From Lichenicoccus sp963693035 (lineage in GTDB: Bacteria > Pseudomonadota > Alphaproteobacteria > Acetobacterales > Acetobacteraceae): a stretch of DNA of 64,000 bases. The stretch is from the NCBI GenBank assembly GCA_963693035.2, contig CAXMMQ010000009.1:62001-126000 (forward strand), written 5' to 3'. Below are positions 17,259 to 24,641 of the stretch, in pieces; the first letter of the stretch is position 1; each line of letters starts with the position of its first letter. Below the pieces are notes generated by a model that did not search any database, was not told the DNA's origin, and was given only the letters and a program-made list of their open reading frames with translations. The translations under genes were made by a program, and so were the position numbers.

Positions 17259-18338
17259 ATGCGCATCCTGGTCGCCATGTCGGGAGGCGTCGACAGCTCG
17301 GTGGTCGCCGCCACGCTTGCGGCCCAGGGCCACGAGGTGATCGGCGCCACCCTGCAGCTCTACGACATGCGCGAGGATGCGGCGAAGGCCGGCGCCTGCT
17401 GTGCCGGGCGGGACATACGCGATGCGAGGCGCGTCGCCGACCGGCTCGGCTTTGCGCACTACGTGATCGATGCCGAGCAGCGCTTCCGTGACAGCGTGAT
17501 CGGAAATTTCGCCGACAGCTACGCGAGCGGCGAGACGCCGGTGCCGTGCGTGCAGTGCAACATGGGCGTGAAGTTCACCGACCTGCTCGGGCTCGCCCGC
17601 GAACTTGGCGCCGAGGCGATGGCGACCGGGCACTATGTGCGGCGGATCCAGGCCGCGACCGGCATCGAGCTGCACCGCCCGCGCGATGCCGGTCGCGACC
17701 AGAGCTGGTTCCTGTTCGCCACCACCCGGGCGCAGCTCGACTATTTGCGCTTTCCCCTCGGCGAGATGCCCGACAAGGAGTGCGTGCGCGCCGAGGCGCT
17801 GCGGCTGGGTCTTGCGGTGGCGGCCAAGCCGGACAGCCAGGATCTCTGTTTCGTGCCCGGCGGCGAGCACTATGCGGGCATGGTCGAGCGGCTGCGCCCG
17901 GAGATCGCGGGCGACGGCGACATCGTCGATGCGGCCGGCCACGTGCTGGGCCGGCATCAGGGTATCGCGCGCTACACGGTCGGACAGGGCAGGCGGCTCG
18001 GGCCTGCCGCGATGCGGGACGGCATCCGCCAGCAGGTGGTGCGGGTCGAGCCGGGCAGCCGCCGGGTGGTTGTCGGGCCGCGCGGGGATGGCGCCGGGCG
18101 GCGTGCGCTGCGGCTGCGCGGGGTGAACTGGCTGATCGCGCCGCCGTCCGGGATGCTCGGCTGCACGGTGCAGCTTCGGACGCGCGAGATGGTGCGGCCG
18201 GCGAGCGTGCGCGCGACCCCGGACGGCGCCGAGGTGCTGCTCGACGAGCCGGCCTTGGCAGCTCCGGGCCAGGCCTGCGTGCTCTATGACGGGACACGCG
18301 TGCTCGGCGGTGGCTTCATCAGGCGCGACGAAAGCTGA
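17259..18338 (+). CDS. mnmA: tRNA-specific 2-thiouridylase
   Basis: MnmA adds sulfur to U34 of the Glu, Gln and Lys tRNAs, using persulfide relayed from a cysteine desulfurase. The 359-residue product has the PP-loop SGGVDSS (8-14), Cys97/Cys100 in PCVQCN and the second catalytic Cys in SQDLCFV, then the C-terminal beta-barrel (YTVGQGRRLG). Its location directly behind the desulfurase and ferredoxin genes fits a sulfur-relay operon. It starts 8 nt after the fdx stop. Confidence 0.96.
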   Translation: MRILVAMSGGVDSSVVAATLAAQGHEVIGATLQLYDMREDAAKAGACCAGRDIRDARRVADRLGFAHYVIDAEQRFRDSVIGNFADSYASGETPVPCVQCNMGVKFTDLLGLARELGAEAMATGHYVRRIQAATGIELHRPRDAGRDQSWFLFATTRAQLDYLRFPLGEMPDKECVRAEALRLGLAVAAKPDSQDLCFVPGGEHYAGMVERLRPEIAGDGDIVDAAGHVLGRHQGIARYTVGQGRRLGPAAMRDGIRQQVVRVEPGSRRVVVGPRGDGAGRRALRLRGVNWLIAPPSGMLGCTVQLRTREMVRPASVRATPDGAEVLLDEPALAAPGQACVLYDGTRVLGGGFIRRDES

Positions 18339-18351
18339 CCGGGAGGCAGGG

Positions 18352-18999
18352 ATGGCGGACGGACGGCTTGTCATCGGCACCAAGCGCTACTCCTCCTGGT
18401 CGCTGCGCGGCTGGCTCGCGGTGCAGCTTGCCGGGCTGGATGTGGACGAGCAGGTAATCCCGATCGCCGGCGGCCGCACCGGCGCGATCGCGCAGGCCAC
18501 GCCGCACGGCCTGGTGCCGTATCTCGAGCATCGCGGCGCGCGCATCTGGGAGAGTCTGGCGATCGGCGAATACTGCGCCGAACAGGCGACCGGGCTCTGG
18601 CCTTCTGATCGCGTTGCTCGCGCGGCGGCGCGCAGTATCGCCAGCGAGATGCATGGCGGCTTCAGGGCAATCCGTCTCGCGATGCCGATGAACTGCGGCC
18701 GGGAGGCACGACCGCTGGCCGCCGGACTGTCCGGCGAGGTCGTCGCCGACATCGCGCGGATCGAGGTGATCTGGGGCGAGGCGGCGGAGCCGTATCTGTA
18801 CGGGCATGTGTTCGGCATCGCAGATGCGATGTTCGCGCCGGTGGTCTCGCGGCTGCTCTCCTATGCCGTGCCGCTCGATGAGCGTGCCGGGGCCTATCGC
18901 GACCGCATGCGCGCGCATCCGCTGGTGCAACGCTGGTACGACGAGGCGGCACTCGAACCGGCATCCTGGCAGCTCGACAAATACGAACAGGTCGCCTGA
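18352..18999 (+). CDS. Glutathione S-transferase family protein
   Basis: A 215-residue GST. The N-terminal thioredoxin-like domain has SSWSLRGWLAVQLAG with the active-site Ser, the cis-Pro motif GLVPYLE and the glutathione-binding ESLAI. The C-terminal half is all-alpha. It resembles maleylacetoacetate-isomerase-like or yfcF-like bacterial GSTs; substrate not identifiable. GGGAGG (18341-18346), 5 nt before the ATG, fixes the start. It follows mnmA by 13 nt and may be co-transcribed. Confidence 0.88.
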   Translation: MADGRLVIGTKRYSSWSLRGWLAVQLAGLDVDEQVIPIAGGRTGAIAQATPHGLVPYLEHRGARIWESLAIGEYCAEQATGLWPSDRVARAAARSIASEMHGGFRAIRLAMPMNCGREARPLAAGLSGEVVADIARIEVIWGEAAEPYLYGHVFGIADAMFAPVVSRLLSYAVPLDERAGAYRDRMRAHPLVQRWYDEAALEPASWQLDKYEQVA

Positions 19000-19022
19000 C
19001 CTCCGATACCGGACCCGTCGCG

Positions 19023-20102
19023 GTGGTGCTGCCGCCGCGCGAGGGGTTCTCGCCGGAGGCGGTGGGTGCGATCGGGCTGCTGGTGCACCGGATCAGCCCG
19101 CCGGAGGACTGCATCGTCGGCGCGCCGCTCGCGGCAGCGCCCTTCGCCGGGCGGCGCTTCATGGCCGCGCGCCCGGTGCTGTGGCCTCCCGCCGGGCCCT
19201 TGCGTTATGCCGGCGCAGTGGCCGAGACCCTGCGACGGCTAAACCCCGCTCTGATCGAGGTGCACAACCGTCCCGAGATCGTCCGCTTCCTCGCCCGACG
19301 GTTCCCGCGCGTTCCGCTGACGCTGATCCTGCACAACGACCCGCAGGCGATGCGACGCGCCCGTACCGCTCCAGAGCGCACGGTCTTGCTGCGGCACATG
19401 CGGGTCGCCTGCGTCTCGGAATGGCTGCGCGGGCGTTTTCTCGAAGGCCTGCCGCGTGGCAGCGGCGTCCAGGTGCTGCCGAACTGCATCGACCTTGCCG
19501 ACCTGCCGGCGCCGATGGGCGAGCGCGAACCCCTGATCCTGTTCGCCGGGCGCGTGGTTGCCGACAAGGGGGCCGACGCGTTCGTGGCGGCCTGTGCACG
19601 GGTGCTGCCGCAGCGGGCAGGCTGGCGGGCGGAAATCATCGGCGCGGACCGGTTCGCAGCCGATGCCGCCGACACCCCGTTCGTAGCCGCCCTGCGCCCG
19701 CGTGCCGCGGCGGCGGGAGTTGCGATGCGCGGCCACCAGCCGCACCGGGCGGTGCTTGAGGCAATGGCGCGGGCGGCGATCGTGGTGGTGCCCAGCCGGT
19801 GGCAGGAACCGTTCGGCATGACCGCGCTGGAGGCGATGGCCAACGGCGCCGCCCTGGTGGTCTCGCCGCGCCCTGGCTTGTCAGAGGTGGTGGGCGATGC
19901 CGCCCTGCTCGCCGAGCCGGAGCGGCTGGAGGCGGCCCTGCTGCGGCTCACGGGTGATCCGGCGCTGCGGGCCGATCTTGCCGAGCGCGGGCGCCACCGT
20001 GCGCGCCTGTTCGATGTCGAGCCAGCGCGACAGCGGCTCGCTTCATTCCGCGCCGACGCCCTTGCGCGCGGCAGCGATTATGGCCAATCCGCACCCGCAT
20101 GA
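19023..20102 (+). CDS. Glycosyltransferase family 4 (GT-B)
   Basis: A GT-B fold glycosyltransferase. The N-terminal acceptor domain includes VAVVLPPREGFSPEAVGAI and HNRPEIVRFLA. The C-terminal donor domain has LFAGRVVADKGAD and the E-x7-E motif region PSRWQEPFGMTALEAMANG. It probably transfers a sugar from a nucleotide donor onto a lipid-linked glycan. The GTG at 19023 is the first conventional start, but the frame is open upstream and the fold seems to begin a few residues earlier (VAVV), so the true start may be an unusual codon near 18996. The stop overlaps the next ATG (ATGA). Confidence 0.85.
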   Translation: MVLPPREGFSPEAVGAIGLLVHRISPPEDCIVGAPLAAAPFAGRRFMAARPVLWPPAGPLRYAGAVAETLRRLNPALIEVHNRPEIVRFLARRFPRVPLTLILHNDPQAMRRARTAPERTVLLRHMRVACVSEWLRGRFLEGLPRGSGVQVLPNCIDLADLPAPMGEREPLILFAGRVVADKGADAFVAACARVLPQRAGWRAEIIGADRFAADAADTPFVAALRPRAAAAGVAMRGHQPHRAVLEAMARAAIVVVPSRWQEPFGMTALEAMANGAALVVSPRPGLSEVVGDAALLAEPERLEAALLRLTGDPALRADLAERGRHRARLFDVEPARQRLASFRADALARGSDYGQSAPA

Positions 20103-21427
20103 TCCGTCTGCCTGCCCGCCTGGCCTTGCTTGCGACCCTGCTGTGTCCGCTGTTCCTGGTGCATGGCCGGGGCCTGGCCGATGGCTGCATCGATGCGGTC
20201 GGGTTGCTGTTCCTGCTGCACTCGACGCTGCAACGGGACTGGCGCTGGACCCGGCAGCCCTGGGTCGGCATCGCGGCGTTCTGGTGGCTGTGGCTGGTGG
20301 TGTGCTCGCTGCCGCCCCCATTGTCGCTTGGCGCCTCCCTTGGGCAGGGCGGCCAGAAATCGTTCCTGCAGGCGCTGCTGACCATACGCTTCCTGCTGTT
20401 CCCGGCGGCGCTGCAGAGCTGGGTGCTGCGCGACGTGCGCCACCAGCGCTGGCTCGCCTGGCTGGTCTGGGCGAGCTTTGCCTACATCGCGCTGCAACTG
20501 CTGCTGCAGGCCACCACCGGGCACAACCTGTTCGGCATGCCGCGTTTCCATGACGGCACCCTGACCGGCCCGTACGACCACCCGCGCGCGGCGGCGCCGT
20601 TGTCGCGGCTGCTGTTCCCGACTCTGCTGCCGGCCTGCGCGTGGCTGATCGGACGCGGCCAAACACGTGGTCAGCGCGCGGCAGGCCTTGCGGGCGCGAT
20701 CGCGATCCTGCTCGGCGGCCTCTCCCTGATGGTGCTGTCGGGCCAGCGGGTGCCGCTGCTGCTGTGCGGCCTCGGCCTGGTCGTCGCCTGCCTGATGCTG
20801 CCCCGCCTGCGCATGCCGCTGCTCGCCTGCCTGGCATTGGTGCCGGTGCTGGTCGCGGTCTCCGCCGAGGTCTCGCCGCGCAGCTTCTCGCACCTGGTGC
20901 TGCTGTTCGAGCGCCAGATGCAGCATTTCGGCAGCAGCCCGTACGGCCTGATCCTGGGCCGGGCGTTGGCGATCGCGCGCGCCGACCCGTTCACCGGCCG
21001 CGGCTTCGACGGTTTCCGCACCGGCTGCCCGCTGCCGGAGTATTTCCACGGCGTGCCGCCGCTCGCTCCCGCCGCGTCCGATGGCGGCGGTGCGGCCTTC
21101 TGCGTGCAGCACCCGCACAACCACTATCTGCAGGCGCTCACCGATGCCGGCCTGCCCGGGCTGGTGCTGTTCTGCCTGCTGGTGCTGGCCTGGCTGCTGG
21201 CGCTCAGGCCCCGGCAGCCGCCTGGGCAGAGCATTGTGCAGCAGGCCTGGCGCACCGGGTTGTTCGTGGCGGTGCTGATCCAGGAATGGCCGATCGCGTC
21301 GGCCAGCGCCTTTACCAACATGCCGCTCGGCGGCTGGCTCTTCCTGATCCTGGGGTTGGGACTGGCGGCCGCGACGCCCTATATGCAGCGGCCGACACCT
21401 GTACGTCCCGTGACCCTTCGAGGCTGA
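20099..21427 (+). CDS. O-antigen ligase-like membrane protein (Wzy_C)
   Basis: A 442-residue polytopic inner-membrane protein with about ten to twelve hydrophobic segments. The large periplasmic loop holds TGRGFDGFRTGCPLPEYF, and the hallmark HPHNHYLQALTDAGLPGLVLF places the conserved His of O-antigen ligase/polymerase (WaaL/Wzy superfamily). It should join or polymerise glycan on undecaprenyl or lipid A acceptors at the periplasmic face. Coupled to the preceding glycosyltransferase by ATGA (20099-20102). Confidence 0.88.
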   Translation: MIRLPARLALLATLLCPLFLVHGRGLADGCIDAVGLLFLLHSTLQRDWRWTRQPWVGIAAFWWLWLVVCSLPPPLSLGASLGQGGQKSFLQALLTIRFLLFPAALQSWVLRDVRHQRWLAWLVWASFAYIALQLLLQATTGHNLFGMPRFHDGTLTGPYDHPRAAAPLSRLLFPTLLPACAWLIGRGQTRGQRAAGLAGAIAILLGGLSLMVLSGQRVPLLLCGLGLVVACLMLPRLRMPLLACLALVPVLVAVSAEVSPRSFSHLVLLFERQMQHFGSSPYGLILGRALAIARADPFTGRGFDGFRTGCPLPEYFHGVPPLAPAASDGGGAAFCVQHPHNHYLQALTDAGLPGLVLFCLLVLAWLLALRPRQPPGQSIVQQAWRTGLFVAVLIQEWPIASASAFTNMPLGGWLFLILGLGLAAATPYMQRPTPVRPVTLRG

Positions 21428-21430
21428 GCC

Positions 21431-22435
21431 ATGTCAGAGACCCGGACCGCTTCCGCACCTGCATCCGAAAGCCCGCCGTCCCTGATACCGGTTACCGTGC
21501 TCACCGGCTTCCTCGGCGCCGGCAAGACCACGCTGCTGAACCACATCCTGACCGCCGAGCATGGCCGCCGCTATGCCGTGGTGATCAACGAGTTCGGCGA
21601 GCTTGGCGTGGACAACGACCTCGTGGTGGATGCCGACGAGGAAGTCTTTGAGATGAACAACGGCTGCATCTGCTGCACCGTGCGCGGTGACCTGATACGC
21701 ATCCTGGGCAGCCTGATGAAACGCCGCGGCCGGTTCGACGGCATCATCGTCGAGACCACCGGGCTGGCCGATCCGGCGCCGGTGGCGCAGACCTTCTTCG
21801 TCGACGACGAGGTCAAGGCGAAGACCCGGCTCGATGCGGTGGTCACCGTGGTCGATGCGCTGAACCTGCCGGCGCGGCTCGCCGACAGCCGCGAAGCGCA
21901 GAACCAGATCGCGTTCGCCGACGTGATCGTGCTGAACAAGACCGATCTCGTGGACGAAGCCGGCCTCGATGCGGTCGAGGCGCGCATACGCGGCATCAAC
22001 CGCTATGCCCGCATCCATCGCGCCCAGCGCGGCAACGTGGCGGTCACCGACCTGCTCGACCAGGGCGGCTTCGATCTCGCGCGCGCCCTGGAACTGGCGC
22101 CCGACTTTCTCGAAAGCGACAGCCACAGCCACGACGACGAGGTGCAGAGCCTGTCGTTCGAGATCGAGGCGCCGTTGGACGCGGCGAAGTTCCAGGCCTG
22201 GATCGGCGCGCTGCTGCAGGAGCAGGGGCAGGACATCCTGCGCTCCAAGGGCATCCTGTCCTACAAGGGCGAGAACCGGCGCTTCGCCTTCCAGGCAGTG
22301 CACATGATGGCGGACGGCGATTTCGTGGCAGCGTGGAAGCCAGACGAGGCGCGGACCTCCCGGCTGGTGTTCATCGGCCGCAACCTCAACCGCCCCCGGC
22401 TGCGCCGCGGCTACGAGTCCTGCATCGCCACATGA
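21431..22435 (+). CDS. COG0523 (CobW/ZigA-type) metallochaperone GTPase
   Basis: A G3E-family GTPase of 334 residues. Walker A GFLGAGKTTLL (26-36), the metal-binding CxCC motif as Cys79, Cys81 and Cys82 (GCICCTVRGDL), the ETTGLADP switch and the NKTD guanine motif are all intact. A short His/Asp/Ser run (ESDSHSHDDEVQS, about 232-244) could add metal ligands. COG0523 proteins deliver Zn, Co or other metals; Zn is most common next to WD40 partners. Stop overlaps the WD40 gene's ATG. Confidence 0.93.
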   Translation: MSETRTASAPASESPPSLIPVTVLTGFLGAGKTTLLNHILTAEHGRRYAVVINEFGELGVDNDLVVDADEEVFEMNNGCICCTVRGDLIRILGSLMKRRGRFDGIIVETTGLADPAPVAQTFFVDDEVKAKTRLDAVVTVVDALNLPARLADSREAQNQIAFADVIVLNKTDLVDEAGLDAVEARIRGINRYARIHRAQRGNVAVTDLLDQGGFDLARALELAPDFLESDSHSHDDEVQSLSFEIEAPLDAAKFQAWIGALLQEQGQDILRSKGILSYKGENRRFAFQAVHMMADGDFVAAWKPDEARTSRLVFIGRNLNRPRLRRGYESCIAT

Positions 22436-23508
22436 GCACGACCTTCGCCAACCCCTCGAAGCCGATCCCGGTCGACGAGCTGCTGAACACGCGCGGCGTG
22501 GTGCGGGAGGCGGAGGGCTTCGTCGTCGGCTGCGCGATTGCGCGGGATTCGAGCCGAATGGCGTTCGCGACCGGCGAGGGCATCGTGCATGTGACGCCGC
22601 GTCGTGGCGAGGCCGAGCACTGGCGGCGGCTCGAGGTGCATGACGGCGCGGCTCTTGCGCTGGCCCAGGATGTGACGCCGCAGGGCTTCCTCACCGGCGG
22701 CGACGACAACCGGCTGTGCCGGATCGATGTCGACGACGTGGTGCACGAGCTCGGGCGCGGCCGGCGCTGGGTCGAGCACGTGGCGAGCGTGGTGGAGGGC
22801 CGAACCGCGCTGATCGCGTCGGCCGTCGGCAAGCAGGTCGAGTTGCGCGACGCGGACGGCGCGCTTGCCCGCACGCTGGAGCATGACAGCACGGTCTCCG
22901 GCGTGGTGTTCGATGCCAAGGGCAAGCGCATCGCCACCTCGCATTATGGCGGCGCCACGCTGCGCTTCGTGAACACCAAGTCCGATGCGCCGCGCGTGCT
23001 GGCGTGGAAGGGCAGCCATATCGGTATCGCGCTGCATCCCAACGGCGAGGCGCTGGTGACCGCCATGCAGGAGAACGAGCTGCATGGCTGGCGGCTGCCC
23101 GACGGCCACAACATGCGCATGAGCGGCTACCCGCAGAAGACGCAGTCGATCTCGTTCTCGCGCAGCGGCCGCTGGCTCGCGACCTCCGGTGCCGATGCGG
23201 TGGTGCTGTGGCCGTTCTTCGGCGGCGGCCCGATGGGCAAGCCGCCGACCGAACTCGCCGGCATCCAGAACGTGCTGTGCACCCGCGTCGCCTTCCATCC
23301 GCAGCACGACATCGTGGCGGCGGGCTTCGCCGACGGCACCGTGCTGATGGCCGATGTCGCGACCCGAAAGGTGCTGCCGGTCTGCGGCCCGCATGGCAGC
23401 GCCGGCAACGCTTCGGTCTCGGCGCTGGCCTATTCGCCGGACGGCAGTTGCCTCGCCTTCGGCACCGAAGGCGGCCGCATGGCGGTGGTCGACCTGTCCC
23501 CGAGGTAG
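22432..23508 (+). CDS. WD40-repeat protein, partner of the COG0523 GTPase
   Basis: A 358-residue protein predicted to fold as a seven-bladed WD40 beta-propeller. Blade motifs visible include FLTGGDDNRLCRID, RIATSHYGGATLRFV, WLATSGADAVVLWP and CLAFGTEGGRMAVVD. There is no signal peptide, so it is cytosolic. It overlaps the COG0523 GTPase by ATGA (22432-22435). Tight pairing of these two families recurs in alphaproteobacteria (established context), pointing to a scaffold or client role in metal delivery. The biochemical function is unknown. Confidence 0.88.
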   Translation: MSTTFANPSKPIPVDELLNTRGVVREAEGFVVGCAIARDSSRMAFATGEGIVHVTPRRGEAEHWRRLEVHDGAALALAQDVTPQGFLTGGDDNRLCRIDVDDVVHELGRGRRWVEHVASVVEGRTALIASAVGKQVELRDADGALARTLEHDSTVSGVVFDAKGKRIATSHYGGATLRFVNTKSDAPRVLAWKGSHIGIALHPNGEALVTAMQENELHGWRLPDGHNMRMSGYPQKTQSISFSRSGRWLATSGADAVVLWPFFGGGPMGKPPTELAGIQNVLCTRVAFHPQHDIVAAGFADGTVLMADVATRKVLPVCGPHGSAGNASVSALAYSPDGSCLAFGTEGGRMAVVDLSPR

Positions 23509-23582
23509 GCCGGAATACTCCCCATGCCCATGCCCCTGGCTGGCGCTTCCGGACAGCGCCATCGCGCGGCCGGGCCCGATCC

Positions 23583-23650
23583 GACGCCTGCGGAAGCCTC
23601 GGGAGGTGCGATGATCGCGGTGGGCGGCGGCCTCGCCTTCCGCAGGCGTC
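23583..23650. repeat. Perfect 14-bp inverted repeat with 40-nt loop
   Basis: GACGCCTGCGGAAG (23583-23596) and its exact complement CTTCCGCAGGCGTC (23637-23650) lie in the gap between the WD40 gene and a degraded TetR gene. No T-run follows on either strand, so it is not a clear terminator. It could stabilise the 3' end of the WD40 mRNA or be a repeat-element remnant. Confidence 0.6.
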
Positions 23651-23751
23651 CGGCGTGACTGGGTAGGCTTCCGGACACTGGCCGCTCGGGTGCATCCAGC
23701 GTCGGAGCGTCGGATGCAGGTCTCGAACCGTGCTGAGGCGCTCAGGCAGGG

Positions 23752-24111
23752 TTGCGACCTGAAGGATGGTGGCCCCGCCTGCCGCGCGCCGACGGTCTGC
23801 AATTTGATCGGCAGGCCTTCCGCGCCTGTGCCGAACCGCATCGAGATGCCGGGCAGCCCGGCGATGTTGAGCGGACGGTCGCGCTGCCCGAGCCGGTGCA
23901 GAAGGAGGTGCTGGCGTTTGCCGACGTCAACGTTTCGCGGCTGATGAAGGCCCTGCTCGCCGCGACCGGAATGACGGCCAAGGAAAGCGAGGCGCGCGCC
24001 CGCGCCATCTTCGCGTCCGTCGCCCAGCTCATGGCACGCAGCCGCTGGGACATCTCGGTTTTCGACCGGCTGGTCGACAGCTACCGCGAAGCCGGATCGC
24101 TGCCGGCCTGA
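23752..24111 (+). pseudogene. TetR-type regulator remnant, C-terminal half
   Basis: The frame encodes a 119-residue product whose last 70 residues (VLAFADVNVSRLMKALLAA through AQLMARSRWDISVFDRLVDSYREAG) match the ligand-binding C-terminus of TetR/AcrR regulators. The N-terminal helix-turn-helix is missing: the first 40 residues are not TetR-like and there is no upstream HTH in any plus frame back to the WD40 gene. This looks like a 5'-truncated gene, and no DNA binding is expected. Confidence 0.55.
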
Positions 24112-24168
24112 GGGCGGTCCTGGAAGGCGCCGTTTTCGCTCCCTGATGAGGACGGTCTCTGCGTATTC

Positions 24169-24588
24169 TCAGCCCGCCTTGGCCCCCGCAGGCATCGCGG
24201 ACAGGTCCATCCACATCGCCCCCAGGGCATGGCCGTCGGGATCAGCGAGGTCACGGCTGTACATGAAGCCATGATCTTCCACCGGATTGATGTCGGCGAT
24301 GCCCCCGTTGGCGGCGGCGGCCCGGCTCATCGCATCGACGGCGTCGCGGCTGTCGCACGGCAGGGCCAGCATCACCCCGCTCGATGTTGCCGGCGGGATC
24401 GGACGGGTCGTGAAGGTGCGCCATTTGGCATGGGTGAGCAGCATCAAGCTGATCGTCTCGTTCCACACCATGCAGGCCGCCGTCTCATCAGTGAACCGGG
24501 GATTGCTCCTGAAACCGATGGCTTCGTAGAACGCCACCGACAGTGTCAGGTCGCTGACCGGCATGCTGACGAAGATCGACCTGTTCAT
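24169..24588 (-). CDS. VOC-family (glyoxalase/bleomycin-resistance-like) protein
   Basis: A 139-residue vicinal-oxygen-chelate protein. The pattern IFVSMPVSDLTLSVAFYEAIGF, then DPDGHALGAMWMD, is the single-domain VOC signature used in uncharacterised lactoylglutathione-lyase-like proteins. AGGAGG lies 7 nt before ATG 24588, fixing the start. Probably a dimeric metal-dependent enzyme of unknown substrate. It shares a strand with the GGDEF/EAL and Clc genes upstream but is separated by 53 nt. Confidence 0.85.
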   Translation of the reverse strand: MNRSIFVSMPVSDLTLSVAFYEAIGFRSNPRFTDETAACMVWNETISLMLLTHAKWRTFTTRPIPPATSSGVMLALPCDSRDAVDAMSRAAAANGGIADINPVEDHGFMYSRDLADPDGHALGAMWMDLSAMPAGAKAG

Positions 24589-24641
24589 CGGTTCCCTCCT
24601 TGCCTCGTGCAACCGGCTGCTCGCACCCGGTCAGCGGGGTC

